49,235 bases of DNA, taken from the NCBI GenBank assembly GCA_046757725.1, contig JBHHYU010000014.1:1-49235 (forward strand). The letters run 5' to 3'. The notes below the pieces were generated by a model that was not told where the DNA came from, did no database searches, and saw only the letters and a program-made list of their open reading frames with translations. Source of the DNA: JBHHYU01 sp046757725 (lineage in GTDB: Bacteria; Desulfobacterota; Binatia; UBA9968). Below are positions 26,695 through 36,053 of the stretch, in pieces (position 1 is the first letter of the stretch; every line of letters begins with the position of its first letter). Both the position numbers and the translations under genes were made by a program.

Positions 26695-27594
26695 ATGCGT
26701 ATTGGAATCGATCTCGGGGGCACGAAGATTGAAGCGGTCGCACTTACGGACAAAGGGAAGGTCGTGGCGCATCGCCGGGCAGACACCCCTCGAGGAAACT
26801 ACGATAAAACGCTTTGCGCCATTGTTGATTTAGTGAGAGGCATCGAACTGGAACTGAACGTACGGGCTACGATCGGCATCGGTACGCCCGGTGCCATTTC
26901 ACCTGCTACGGGCCTCATCAAGAACGCCAACTCTACAAACCTTATAGGCCATACCCTGGATAGGGATCTCGGTAAGGCACTCCGGCGGGAAGTACGGATC
27001 AGCAACGACGCGAATTGTTTTGCTCTGTCCGAAGCCGCGGACGGCGCCGGAGCCGGGGCCGAAGTCGTTTTCGGCGTCATTATTGGCACGGGTACCGGTG
27101 CCGGAATTGTAGTTCGGGGAGAGGTTTTAACCGGACCCAACGCTATCGCTGGAGAATGGGGCCACAACCCGCTGCCGTGGCCGCTTCCGGAGGAAACGCC
27201 AGGACCGAAGTGCTATTGCGGCAAGCAGGGGTGTATCGAGGCCTTTTTGTCGGGCCCGGGCTTGGCCAGAGACTTCCTGGAGACTTCCGGAAAGGCCCTT
27301 GACCCGTCTGGAATCGTCGACCTGGCCGAAAACGGAGACTCAAACGCAGAGAACTGCCTCACACGGTACGAAGACCGCATGGCGCGAGGGCTTGCGCACG
27401 TCATTAACATCCTGGACCCAAACGTCATCGTTCTCGGCGGTGGTCTATCTAATATAAAACGTTTGTATGTGAAGGTGCCGAAACATTGGGGCAAATACGT
27501 TTTCTCGGATCGAGTGTATACCCGCCTTGTGCCTCCCTTACATGGAGAATCGAGTGGGGTACGAGGTGCAGCGTGGCTGTGGCCAATCGCGTGA
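26695..27594 (+). CDS. ROK-family sugar kinase
   Basis: 299 aa. ATP-binding start IGIDLGGTKIEAVAL, GIGTPGAI, SNDANCFALSEA (catalytic Asp region), IIGTGTGAGIV, and the ROK zinc site: the His of EWGHNPLPWP followed by CYCGKQGCIEAFLSGPGL. Closest in pattern to fructokinase / N-acetylglucosamine kinase (Mak/NagK) members, so it probably phosphorylates a free hexose or amino sugar. It lies on the same strand inside the MoxR operon, with gaps of 92 and 70 bp on its sides. Whether it works with the VWA proteins or is a passenger is not clear. Confidence 0.9.
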   Translation: MRIGIDLGGTKIEAVALTDKGKVVAHRRADTPRGNYDKTLCAIVDLVRGIELELNVRATIGIGTPGAISPATGLIKNANSTNLIGHTLDRDLGKALRREVRISNDANCFALSEAADGAGAGAEVVFGVIIGTGTGAGIVVRGEVLTGPNAIAGEWGHNPLPWPLPEETPGPKCYCGKQGCIEAFLSGPGLARDFLETSGKALDPSGIVDLAENGDSNAENCLTRYEDRMARGLAHVINILDPNVIVLGGGLSNIKRLYVKVPKHWGKYVFSDRVYTRLVPPLHGESSGVRGAAWLWPIA

Positions 27595-27664
27595 GGGTGA
27601 TGGAGAAATCCCTTTGGTGCCTAACTTTGCAGGACTAGAAATAGAATAGGGGCTGCAAGAAATA

Positions 27665-28555
27665 ATGGCCGACAGCGAAAAGAGTTACTTTGATCCTCTT
27701 GTCCTCTCCCGTCTTTCTAGCCTCTACCTTCGAGCACGGTGGGTCGTGGAGGGGATCATGTCCGGGATTCACCGGAGTCGCTCCAAAGGCTTTAGTGTGG
27801 AATTCGAGGAGCATCGGGAATACTCTCCCGGAGATGAGATCCGTCGCATCGACTGGAAGGCACTGGGCAAATTTGACAAGTATTTCATTAAAGAGTACGA
27901 GGACGAGACCAACCTTAAGGCCCACTTGATCCTGGATATCAGTGCCTCTATGGATTACGCTTCCGACGGTCTGACAAAATTCGACTATGCCTGTATCTTG
28001 ACCGCTTCCCTGGCCTATCTGATCCTCAAGCAACAGGATGCCGCAGGATTGGTTACCTTTTCAGATCGAATCGAGACGTTTATTCCCCCCAAGGCGAGCC
28101 GAGGGTACTTGATAGAGATTTTGCATGCCCTGGATAGGTGCAAGCCCTTCGGAGAAACAGACGTAGGGAAAACTCTCCAGGAGGTTGCAGGGGAAGTGAA
28201 GCGCCGTGGTCTTGTGATCCTGGTTTCGGATCTCCTGGACGAGCCGGAGGAGATCATGAAGGGGCTACGTCTCTTTCGATTCAAGGGCAACGATGTGATT
28301 GTTTTTCATCTAATGGACGCTGCGGAACGTGACCTCCCATTTGACGGCAACCTCATCTTTGAAGATAGTGAGGAAAAAACCCTTAGAGTCGCGGCCGACC
28401 CCCAGGCTATCCGTAATGTCTATCGCAAGGTCGTAGAAGAGTTTGTCGACGACCTGCGTAAGCAATGCCGTGAGAACTCGATCGACTATCAACTCCTTCC
28501 CACGTCCACACCTCTAGACCACGCCTTGGTGAGCTACCTGAGTTGGAGGAGGTAG
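27665..28555 (+). CDS. DUF58 domain protein (VWA-like)
   Basis: 296 aa. The DUF58 signature is clear: GFSVEFEEHREYSPGDEIRR followed by IDWKALGKFDKYFIKEYEDE. A VWA-type fold follows with an intact MIDAS start DISAS at 91-95. These proteins are the usual partners of MoxR ATPases. No signal peptide or membrane helix, so it is cytoplasmic. It is followed by the BatA-like gene after six bases. Confidence 0.93.
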   Translation: MADSEKSYFDPLVLSRLSSLYLRARWVVEGIMSGIHRSRSKGFSVEFEEHREYSPGDEIRRIDWKALGKFDKYFIKEYEDETNLKAHLILDISASMDYASDGLTKFDYACILTASLAYLILKQQDAAGLVTFSDRIETFIPPKASRGYLIEILHALDRCKPFGETDVGKTLQEVAGEVKRRGLVILVSDLLDEPEEIMKGLRLFRFKGNDVIVFHLMDAAERDLPFDGNLIFEDSEEKTLRVAADPQAIRNVYRKVVEEFVDDLRKQCRENSIDYQLLPTSTPLDHALVSYLSWRR

Positions 28556-28561
28556 TTTCGT

Positions 28562-30679
28562 ATGTCTCTCTTTTTCCTCCATCCGATTTACCTTTACGGG
28601 CTTATTGCTGCCTCACTTCCCGCTTTGATCCACCTTTTGAACCGACGCAGGCTGAAGCGAATCCGCTTTCCTGCGGTGCGCTTTGTTCTACTCTCCCAAC
28701 GCCGCATTTCTCGCTCTGTTCGCCTGCGTCACTGGGTACTCCTCGCCCTAAGGACCTTTGCGGTGATTCTCTTGGTGCTGTTACTGGCCAATCCGATATT
28801 TCAGACCGGCATCGGACTCTTTGCTGGAGGTGGCCCTCTGTCTCTCGCCGTCATTCTGGACAACTCTCTTAGCATGCAGTGGAGCCGGGGCGGCGAGGGC
28901 TTTAGGCAAGCGAAACGAACGCTCCATCGGCTGATCTCGTCTCTTAGAGACGGAGACCAAATAGCTTTGATTCCGACAAATCGGTCCAAATCGAGTCCAA
29001 GTCGCCCCAGGGCTCAAAAAGAACTCCTCCTCAGAGATCTGGAGAATATCCAGATCTCAGATGGGACAGCCGATTATGCATCGGCCCTCAGCAAAGCTTA
29101 TGAGCTCCTCCGACACCCCGCCGCCCAGAAAAACATATGGCTCATCACGGATATGGCGCTGACCGGGTGGGATCGTTTCATCCCTACCACCTTAGAGGTC
29201 TATGATCCCCTCATCTCCTTAAAGATCATCAAACTTGGGAGAGAAGGAGAGCCTGAGAACGCCACAATCAAAGACATTAAGCTGCGAGGCCAGGAGGTAG
29301 GAGTAGGTCTCCCTATCCATTTGGAGGCCTCGATTATCAACTTTACCGACAAAGCCATTAAAAATTTGCTGGTGCACCTTAACATAGATGAACAGACGAA
29401 AGATCGAAAACTAGTCCCTCGGTTACCGCCCAAAGGAGAGTTGGGGGTAAGTTTTCAATTTACGGTGACCCAACCGGGAGATCATCGCGGGACTATAACC
29501 ATCAAGAAGGAAGGACTGGCAGGCAATGCAACAGCCTACTTCACGCTCCATGCTCGGAAGAAACTGAAGATTTTAGTGGTGGACGGCGATCCCCAAACCT
29601 CCCTGGTTCAGAGTGAAACGTTTTTCCTGACCCGGGCCCTGAACCCTGCAGGAGTGCAAGCATCATCGCTTTTCCTTCCTACCGTGATTATTCCAGAAGG
29701 ACTTAGCTCCGAGCCGCTGGATGCCTATCAGGCCTTGATCTTATGTAATGTGCCGGCAATCCCCAGGGCGGCTCTTCCCCGTTTGAAGAGCTATCTCTAC
29801 CAGGGAGGAGGGGTGCTCCTCACCGTTGGAGATCGCATCCAAATGGATGATTATAATCTCAAGCTCTTCCAATCCTCTCCACCGATTCTCCCCGGACCGC
29901 TGAACGGCAAAACGATCTTCTCACAGCCCAGAGAAGAAAAGATTGGAACAGTGAATCTCGTTCATCCAGCGCTGCGGGGTTTCGACAACTCCATGCTGCA
30001 GGCTTCCCTAAAGTCGACTCGGATCCGAGGCTACTTTCGTACGACCATTCCGGATAAATCAGCACTGCTCACCTTGAGTAACGGTGACCCTCTGTTAATG
30101 GAGCGAAAGGTGGGGTCAGGGCGCCTCCTCTTACTAACGACCGCTGCAGATCGAGACTGGAGCGACCTACCCTTAAAAACCGCCTACCTCCCGTTAATCC
30201 AGTCCCTGGTCAGCTACTTGGCCGGGGGTCAAAGGGGAACGATGGATCCGGGAATTACGGTGGGTAATAAAAAGACCTTTTCCTTACCTGCCTCTTATGT
30301 CGGAAAGAGCGTACGAATCGTAGATCCAGGTCACAAAGAGAGGGAAATTGCTCTTGTCCCGACCGGGAAGAATTTATCCGCCACTTTTCAGAAAAACGAG
30401 TTCGCAGGGATCTACCAGCTTCTTCTCCCGGTAAAGAGTTCGGAACAGATGACGACGTCGCAAATCTATGCTGTTAACTCCCCTTTTCTTGAATCCCGAC
30501 TAGAAACCATCGGTGAGCGGGAGTTACGTGCAAAACTCAAACCTATCCATACGGAAATCATCTCTATAGGATCCCTGGAAAAGGGAGGGAAAAGGAGAGA
30601 CTTGTCTCTTCCCTTGTTGGCCTTTCTTATTGTAACGTTGGCCTCCGAGGGTTGGCTGTCCCAGCGCATCCATGAATAG
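28562..30679 (+). CDS. BatA-like membrane protein with VWA domain
   Basis: 705 aa. The N-terminus is the BatA/aerotolerance regulator type: FFLHPIYLYGLIAASLPALI (helix 1), LNRRRLKRIRFPAVRF, then a second helix around 57-78. The VWA domain starts with MIDAS DNSLS at 100-104. A long extracytoplasmic part with beta-sandwich and GATase-like segments follows, including ALILCNVPAIPRAALPRLKS and a later LRRDL-like basic region, and a final helix near 680-700. It probably sits in the cytoplasmic membrane as a client of the MoxR ATPase. It overlaps the DUF4159 gene by eight bases. Confidence 0.85.
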   Translation: MSLFFLHPIYLYGLIAASLPALIHLLNRRRLKRIRFPAVRFVLLSQRRISRSVRLRHWVLLALRTFAVILLVLLLANPIFQTGIGLFAGGGPLSLAVILDNSLSMQWSRGGEGFRQAKRTLHRLISSLRDGDQIALIPTNRSKSSPSRPRAQKELLLRDLENIQISDGTADYASALSKAYELLRHPAAQKNIWLITDMALTGWDRFIPTTLEVYDPLISLKIIKLGREGEPENATIKDIKLRGQEVGVGLPIHLEASIINFTDKAIKNLLVHLNIDEQTKDRKLVPRLPPKGELGVSFQFTVTQPGDHRGTITIKKEGLAGNATAYFTLHARKKLKILVVDGDPQTSLVQSETFFLTRALNPAGVQASSLFLPTVIIPEGLSSEPLDAYQALILCNVPAIPRAALPRLKSYLYQGGGVLLTVGDRIQMDDYNLKLFQSSPPILPGPLNGKTIFSQPREEKIGTVNLVHPALRGFDNSMLQASLKSTRIRGYFRTTIPDKSALLTLSNGDPLLMERKVGSGRLLLLTTAADRDWSDLPLKTAYLPLIQSLVSYLAGGQRGTMDPGITVGNKKTFSLPASYVGKSVRIVDPGHKEREIALVPTGKNLSATFQKNEFAGIYQLLLPVKSSEQMTTSQIYAVNSPFLESRLETIGERELRAKLKPIHTEIISIGSLEKGGKRRDLSLPLLAFLIVTLASEGWLSQRIHE

Positions 30680-31448
30680 AAGAGAGTTCATTCGCATCCT
30701 CTGGCATGGATTACTGGCTTCAGCCACACTGGTCCCAAAGCGCCTGGAGGCCGGACAACTAAGGGAACGCAACCACCCGTTTCAGTTTGTCTTTGCACAG
30801 ATCAAATATCGCGGTGGAGACTGGAACCCCTATCCTCTGAGCGTGGCGCCTCTCATGGAGGCGCTACGGCGACGTACAAGCGTTGAGCCTGTTTTAGAGC
30901 GACGGGTGGTAAAACTGACGGACACAGACCTCTTCTCCTACCCTTTCCTTTATATAGCCGGGAAATATGACTTTGCGTCTTTTACCCAACAAGAGATTGA
31001 AACTCTGAGACGCTTTCTGTCCTACGGAGGCTTTCTTCTAGCCGATGATGCCTTGGGTCAGCCGGGCTATGGCTTTGATAAGAGTTTTCGGCAAGAAATG
31101 AAACGGCTTTTCCCGCATAAAGATCTGATTCGTTTGCCGTCCGGTCACGCGGCGCTACGGAGTTATTATCTCCTTAGAAGAATCGGAGGGATGAAAATAG
31201 TCCACCCTTACCTTGAAGGTATCAGAATCCGAAATGCTACCCCCGTCATCTATTGTCAGAATGGCCTCGGGGGAGCCTGGGAACGTGATCCACTGGGGAA
31301 TTGGATCAATCCTTGCATTCCCGGCGGCGAAGAGCAGAGGCGAGACGCCTTCCATCTTGGCATTAATCTTATCCTCTACGCCATGACGGAAAATTATAAG
31401 GAGGACCTGATCCACGTACCCTTCATTCGAAGGAGACTATCGAGATAA
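30672..31448 (+). CDS. DUF4159 protein with Tat-like signal
   Basis: 258 aa. The start NRREFIRILWHGLLASATLV resembles a twin-arginine signal (RRxFI). The body fits DUF4159: FQFVFAQIKYRGGDWNPYP, FLYIAGKYDFASFTQQEIE, LRRFLSYGGFLLADDALGQP, and RIRNATPVIYCQNGLGG. Members sit with BatA-like and GATase-like proteins in MoxR operons and their function is unknown. The fold is related to class I glutamine amidotransferase-like domains. The next start is five bases downstream. Confidence 0.85.
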   Translation: MNRREFIRILWHGLLASATLVPKRLEAGQLRERNHPFQFVFAQIKYRGGDWNPYPLSVAPLMEALRRRTSVEPVLERRVVKLTDTDLFSYPFLYIAGKYDFASFTQQEIETLRRFLSYGGFLLADDALGQPGYGFDKSFRQEMKRLFPHKDLIRLPSGHAALRSYYLLRRIGGMKIVHPYLEGIRIRNATPVIYCQNGLGGAWERDPLGNWINPCIPGGEEQRRDAFHLGINLILYAMTENYKEDLIHVPFIRRRLSR

Positions 31449-31452
31449 AAGT

Positions 31453-33720
31453 ATGAACAATTTCTTTTTTACGGGCATGCTCCCCGGGTGGTCTATCCTG
31501 CTCATCGCCTTAGGACTCGGAGCCCTCCTGATCTACCAGTTCGTCAACCTCAAGAAACATGTGACACTCTACCGTCGCTGTGTGTTGATTTTTCTGAGAG
31601 GCCTTGTTTATGCGGTGTTGATCTTTTTTCTCTTTGGGCCGGGCCTTGTTGAAGAACAGGCTACCAGGCTGCGCCGGCCCCTCACCCTTATGCTGGATAC
31701 TTCAAAGAGCATGAGCCTTCCGGAAGACCCGGACCAGACCAGTGGAGATGGGAGGCGAGGTAAGACACGGATCGACTTGGTGAAAGAAAAACTCTTAAAA
31801 GGAGAAGATCCTTTAATCCGGCGGCTAGCGCAAGACTATGACCTCCGAACGTATCAATTCGGCACCAGTCTGGAAACGATTGGACCTGATTCCATTGCTC
31901 ACCTTACGGCTCATGGAAAAGGCACTCGACTCTTCGAGGCATTACGTACAGTTCAGCGAGACGCCGGAAGCAGAGGCGCTGTTATTCTTTTCAGTGATGG
32001 AATCGCCAACGGCGAGAAAAAGTCCATTGACGAACCGGCATCATTTCCTCTGCCTCTCTTTACCGTGGCTGTGGGAGAAACCAAGGGCTTCAAGGATCTC
32101 CGCATAGCCGATCTCAAAGTTCCTCAGTTCGCCTTTCGAGGCAGAGAGGTAAAACTGGAGTTCACCGTGCAGGCCTTTGGCCTTAAGGGAAATACGGTTC
32201 CCATCTACTTTAACCGGCGTAGAAACCTGATCTCCACCCGGTCTATTACAATCGGTAGCGACCCATTTGATCAGCGAATAACCTTGACCTACACACCGAA
32301 GGAACTGGGCCCTCACAGCTTCATCTTGAGTCTTCCTCTCCAGGCGGGAGAACAGATCACCCAAAACAACCAAAGGGCCTTTAAGATCGACGTCCAGCGC
32401 GATAAAATTAGAGTTCTCAGCCTCTCTGGCACTCCTTCCTGGAACTATCGTTTTCTGCGCATAGCGCTAAAACAAGATCCTTTTGTCGATCTCGTTTCTT
32501 TTGTATTTCTAAGAGCTCCCACGGATTCCGTAGATGTGCCTGAGAACCAGCTCAGCCTGATCCCCTTCCCAATCGATGAGGTTTTCTTGGAGGAGCTTCA
32601 GAATTTTGATCTGCTCTTGTTCGACAACTTCTCCTATCGTTCCTATTTCAAAAGCCTCTACCTGGAAAAGATCAGAGATTTTGTCCGGGACGGGGGTGGC
32701 CTGGCTATGTTGGGAGGAGCAAATTCTTTTGACAGCGGAGGATATAGCAAGAGCCCGCTACGTGAAGTCTTGCCTGTGGAGTTGGAAGGTAAAGGGCGCT
32801 ATCAAACGGGAGTCCATCTGCAAGGAGTGCTGACAACCTTGGGCAAAGTCCATCCCATCACCCGTCTTCTTCCGGACGCTCGAGCTAACGACAACGCATG
32901 GAAGAAGTTGCCTTCCTTGAGGAGCCTGAACAAGGTCTTCCACGTCAGAGGGGAGACACTCCTCATCGCCGCACCGAAGGGAACTAAAAAGGGGTCTCCG
33001 TTATTGGCCGTGGGAAGGTTCGGAAAGGGCCGCACTCTGGCTTTCCTGAGCGATGATCTCTGGCGCTGGAACTTTACCGCCGTCGGAAAGAAAGAGAGTC
33101 CCCAGAACCACCTGAAGTTGATCCGGCAGGCAGTACGCTGGCTCGTGCAGGAACCTTCATACGAGCAGGTAAAGATACGATCCATCGACGGATCCAGGGA
33201 ACCGGGACAGAAAATAGATTTCAAAATTCAGGTCCTAAAGGACGACTTCAGCCCCACCCCGAACGCCGAACTTCGGCTTTGGGTCATCGACCCCGAGGGG
33301 GAAAAGATCCCCGTAAAGGCGAGCCTGGAGACCATAGCTGGAAAATACAGTGCAACATTCACACCCACGAAAGAAGGTGCATACCGTCTACAGGCGGAGG
33401 CCCATCTGGGTGGTAAACTCCTTGGAAAGGACAGAAAAACTTTTTCAGTAGCCATTCCCTATGGAGAGACCGAAGATGGGAGACCCCGACCGGACCTCCT
33501 ACAACGTATAGCTAAGATCAGCGGGGGAGACTTTATACCGATCTCTCGCTGGAATGAGCAAACCCTGGAACGCCTTCGAGCCAAACTGGAGAGTCTCAAT
33601 CCTTCCGAGATCATCGAGAGACGCCAGATACCGTTGTGGAACAGCCTCTGGGTCTTCATTCCCATTCTCTTGCTGCTGGGCAGTGAATGGTGGTTGCGCC
33701 GGAAATGGGGTTTGGTCTGA
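31453..33720 (+). CDS. Membrane protein with VWA and glutamine amidotransferase-like domains
   Basis: 755 aa. Two membrane helices at about residues 13-31 and 43-62, then a VWA domain with MIDAS DTSKS at 81-85 and VILFSDGIANGE further on. After Ig-like strands comes a GATase1-like region (VLSLSGTPSWNYRFLRIALK, FVRDGGGLAMLGGANSFDSG, LLAVGRFGKGRTLAFLSDDL) that lacks an obvious catalytic cysteine. A final membrane helix (VFIPILLLLGSEWWL) closes it. It is the second large membrane VWA protein of the operon. Confidence 0.85.
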   Translation: MNNFFFTGMLPGWSILLIALGLGALLIYQFVNLKKHVTLYRRCVLIFLRGLVYAVLIFFLFGPGLVEEQATRLRRPLTLMLDTSKSMSLPEDPDQTSGDGRRGKTRIDLVKEKLLKGEDPLIRRLAQDYDLRTYQFGTSLETIGPDSIAHLTAHGKGTRLFEALRTVQRDAGSRGAVILFSDGIANGEKKSIDEPASFPLPLFTVAVGETKGFKDLRIADLKVPQFAFRGREVKLEFTVQAFGLKGNTVPIYFNRRRNLISTRSITIGSDPFDQRITLTYTPKELGPHSFILSLPLQAGEQITQNNQRAFKIDVQRDKIRVLSLSGTPSWNYRFLRIALKQDPFVDLVSFVFLRAPTDSVDVPENQLSLIPFPIDEVFLEELQNFDLLLFDNFSYRSYFKSLYLEKIRDFVRDGGGLAMLGGANSFDSGGYSKSPLREVLPVELEGKGRYQTGVHLQGVLTTLGKVHPITRLLPDARANDNAWKKLPSLRSLNKVFHVRGETLLIAAPKGTKKGSPLLAVGRFGKGRTLAFLSDDLWRWNFTAVGKKESPQNHLKLIRQAVRWLVQEPSYEQVKIRSIDGSREPGQKIDFKIQVLKDDFSPTPNAELRLWVIDPEGEKIPVKASLETIAGKYSATFTPTKEGAYRLQAEAHLGGKLLGKDRKTFSVAIPYGETEDGRPRPDLLQRIAKISGGDFIPISRWNEQTLERLRAKLESLNPSEIIERRQIPLWNSLWVFIPILLLLGSEWWLRRKWGLV

Positions 33721-33731
33721 AAAAGAAGGAC

Positions 33732-34535
33732 ATGAGTAAAAGGGTTTACAAGATAAGCGTTATACTCTTCTTAACCTCAGTAGCGATGCTTCTTTACCCC
33801 AGGGGCAGCCACAGCTTCTGCCATGAGATCGAAGTGGCTCAAAGAAACATACTCAAGGTGGCGACAAGCAATACCAACCGAGTCCTAATCGAGTGGTTTG
33901 GTCACTCTACCTTTCAAATCACATCGTCAAAAGGGACTCGAATTCTCACGGATCCCCACATACGGGATGACCTACCTTGGCCTACCCTTCCCCAACATAT
34001 CGTCACCACGAGTCACAATCACGCTCCACACAGCAATATCTGGATGGCCCGCGGAAACCCTGTGATCCTCAGAGGGTTATCCGAGCCTGATGATAATTGG
34101 AGGGCGATCCATACCATCATCAAGGATGTTTCCATCTATACAGTTCCGGCCTACCACGACAAGAGTCAAGGTCTCCAGAGAGGAAAAAACGCTATTTTTG
34201 TTTTTCGCCTGGACAACCTCTGCATCGCCCATCTTGGAGACCTCGGTCACCTCTTGACCGAGGCACAGCTCAAAATGCTTGGAAAGATTGATATCTTGCT
34301 TGTCCCGATCGGGGGCGGGCGATACACTATCGACGCCGAGGAAGGTGCGAAAGTAACTAAACAGGTCAATCCTCCAATTGCCATTCCGATGCACTACTGG
34401 TGGGAAGGCGCCGTTGAAGACTACATTCAGGGAAACCCACGGGTGAAGAAGATTAACGGACGAGTCCTCAAGATCTCCAAAAAGGAGCTCCCTCAGCCTA
34501 CAGAGGTCGTGGTCCTGTCACCAAACCAGCGTTGA
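33732..34535 (+). CDS. Exported metallo-beta-lactamase-fold hydrolase (UlaG-like)
   Basis: 267 aa. Signal peptide (KRVYKISVILFLTSVAMLLY). MBL motifs of the UlaG/UPF0173 type: IEWFGHSTFQI, ILTDPH, TTSHNHAPHS (metal ligands), VPAYHD, IAHLGDLGHLLTEAQ and PPIAIPMHYWWEG. It probably hydrolyses a small ester or lactone outside the cytoplasm. I chose the ATG at 33732 (GAAGGA upstream); the frame is open to 33687 but that would overlap the previous gene. It ends the operon. Confidence 0.85.
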   Translation: MSKRVYKISVILFLTSVAMLLYPRGSHSFCHEIEVAQRNILKVATSNTNRVLIEWFGHSTFQITSSKGTRILTDPHIRDDLPWPTLPQHIVTTSHNHAPHSNIWMARGNPVILRGLSEPDDNWRAIHTIIKDVSIYTVPAYHDKSQGLQRGKNAIFVFRLDNLCIAHLGDLGHLLTEAQLKMLGKIDILLVPIGGGRYTIDAEEGAKVTKQVNPPIAIPMHYWWEGAVEDYIQGNPRVKKINGRVLKISKKELPQPTEVVVLSPNQR

Positions 34536-34605
34536 ACACTCTCACCAAAGCTAGTAGCTGAATCCCGAAAAGAACTCCTGGTCGAGATTTAAGCCTGATT
34601 GAGAA

Positions 34606-34709
34606 CCGGCATGCGTTCAGCCGGCCGTTTGTCCCAGGCAAAATGAAACAAACCAACGCCAGGCAGATAGCTGACGCTGATCACCTCAAAGGAAACTTTG
34701 CGCCTGGCG
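34606..34709. other. Hairpin-forming region between the MoxR operon and the quinone oxidoreductase
   Basis: A short stem CCGGC-N9-GCCGG (34606-34624) may end the upstream operon, without a strong T-run. A second inverted pair CGCCAGGC (34657-34664) / GCCTGGCG (34702-34709) encloses 37 bases and lies about 110 bases before the TTG start at 34821. Confidence 0.3.
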
Positions 34710-34820
34710 CTGCATCGAAAAACACTTAAACTTCTTTTCAGTTGATATTTCGCCGAGACTGAGCTAATCGAGACCTGTTACCGAGATGGAAACTCAACTG
34801 CATAGAAAGGAGGAGTCGTC

Positions 34821-35789
34821 TTGAAAGCGATTCGAATCCATCAATACGGCGGCCCTGAAGTTCTCCTCTATGAAGACGTGCCAATCCCGGAGCCGGGAGC
34901 GGGAAAGGCCCAGGTGAAAATCGAGGCCATCGGCTTAAATTACATCGACATCTATCAACGCACCGGCCACTATCCCCTCAAGTTGCCTTTCACCCTCGGG
35001 ATGGAGGGCGCGGGGGTGGTCGAGGCCATCGGGGCAGATGTTACCGAAGTTAAGAAGGGAGACCGCGTCGCTTATGCCATGGAACCCGGATCCTACGCGG
35101 AGTATGCGGTGGTGCCCGCTTGGAAGTTGGCTCCCCTTCCTGAGAATCTCGACGCCCGCTCCGCGGCAGCAGCCATGCTCCAGGGATTAACGGCCCACTA
35201 TCTCACGCACAGCACCTATCCCCTCAGGAAAGGAGAAACCGTGCTGGTTCACGCCGCCGCTGGGGGTGTGGGATTACTTCTCATTCAGGTAGCGAAACAT
35301 CTGGGTGCCACGGTCTTCGGCACCGTCTCGACGGAGGAGAAGGCTCGCCTGGCCCGGGATTCAGGCGCGGATGAAGTCATCCTTTACACTCAAACCGATT
35401 TTGTCGCAGAAGTAAAAAAACTAACAGAAGGTGCAGGGGTGCATGTCGTCTACGATTCTGTGGGCCTCAGTACGTTTGAGAAGAGTCTCGACTGCCTGAG
35501 GAAGCGCGGATATCTGGTACTGTTTGGACAGTCCAGCGGCGTAGTCGCGCCTTTCAATGTGGGGAGCCTAGCTGCAAAAGGGTCGCTCTTCATAACCCGG
35601 CCCACTTTGTTGCATTATGCGAGGGATCGTCAAGAGTTACTTGAGCGGGCCAATGATCTCTTTAACTGGATTGCGTCTGGGGAGTTAAAGCCCCGCATCA
35701 GCAAGACTTATCCGTTAGCTGAGGCGGCCACGGCCCATCAACAGTTGGAAGGCCGGAAGACCACCGGCAAGGTGCTGTTAATCCCGTAG
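34821..35789 (+). CDS. NADPH:quinone oxidoreductase, zinc-independent MDR family
   Basis: 322 aa. QOR pattern: IGLNYIDIYQRTGHYPLKLP, LGMEGAGVVEAIG, KGDRVAYAMEPGSYAEY, MLQGLTAHYLTHSTYPL, and the nucleotide-binding HAAAGGVGLLLIQVAKHLGA. Zinc-ligand cysteines are absent, as in QorA/zeta-crystallin. It reduces quinones or enones with NADPH. The start is TTG, supported by AAGGAGG nine bases upstream and by the family N-terminus KAIRIHQYGGPEVL. It lies before the TRAP/UbiD genes but has its own spacing and probably its own transcript. Confidence 0.92.
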   Translation: MKAIRIHQYGGPEVLLYEDVPIPEPGAGKAQVKIEAIGLNYIDIYQRTGHYPLKLPFTLGMEGAGVVEAIGADVTEVKKGDRVAYAMEPGSYAEYAVVPAWKLAPLPENLDARSAAAAMLQGLTAHYLTHSTYPLRKGETVLVHAAAGGVGLLLIQVAKHLGATVFGTVSTEEKARLARDSGADEVILYTQTDFVAEVKKLTEGAGVHVVYDSVGLSTFEKSLDCLRKRGYLVLFGQSSGVVAPFNVGSLAAKGSLFITRPTLLHYARDRQELLERANDLFNWIASGELKPRISKTYPLAEAATAHQQLEGRKTTGKVLLIP

Positions 35790-35841
35790 CTTCAATACCA
35801 AACTCTGAAAGGCTCAAAATGTGGTGGAAGGGAATAAACAC

Positions 35842-35869
35842 TTGACTTTAGGCCCGACGCCGGAATAAT
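35842..35869 (+). promoter_or_regulatory. Promoter for the TRAP-UbiD genes
   Basis: TTGACT (35842-35847), 16-bp spacer, AATAAT (35864-35869); each box matches five of six consensus bases. The leader to the ATG at 36054 would be about 178 bases and includes a small hairpin around GAGCACA/TGTGGCTC, so post-transcriptional control is possible. Confidence 0.5.
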
Positions 35870-36053
35870 TTGGGCGCTGTTGTGCATGCAGATTTGAGGT
35901 GCCTGGTTCAAAAGTGCGTATTAGGTGAGCGCCGCTGGGAGCACAGTTGTGGCTCGCTGCCCGTACCCGCTGGCTTGCCAAAAATGATTCAAGGAGATCA
36001 GGAGGGTTTTTTGGCGACGAGACGATTCAATAATTGTCAAGGAGGTTCTTACA

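Noticed and set aside
34657..34709. Possible riboswitch in front of the quinone oxidoreductase
   Set aside because: Only one 8-bp inverted pair with a long loop; no known riboswitch core was recognised.
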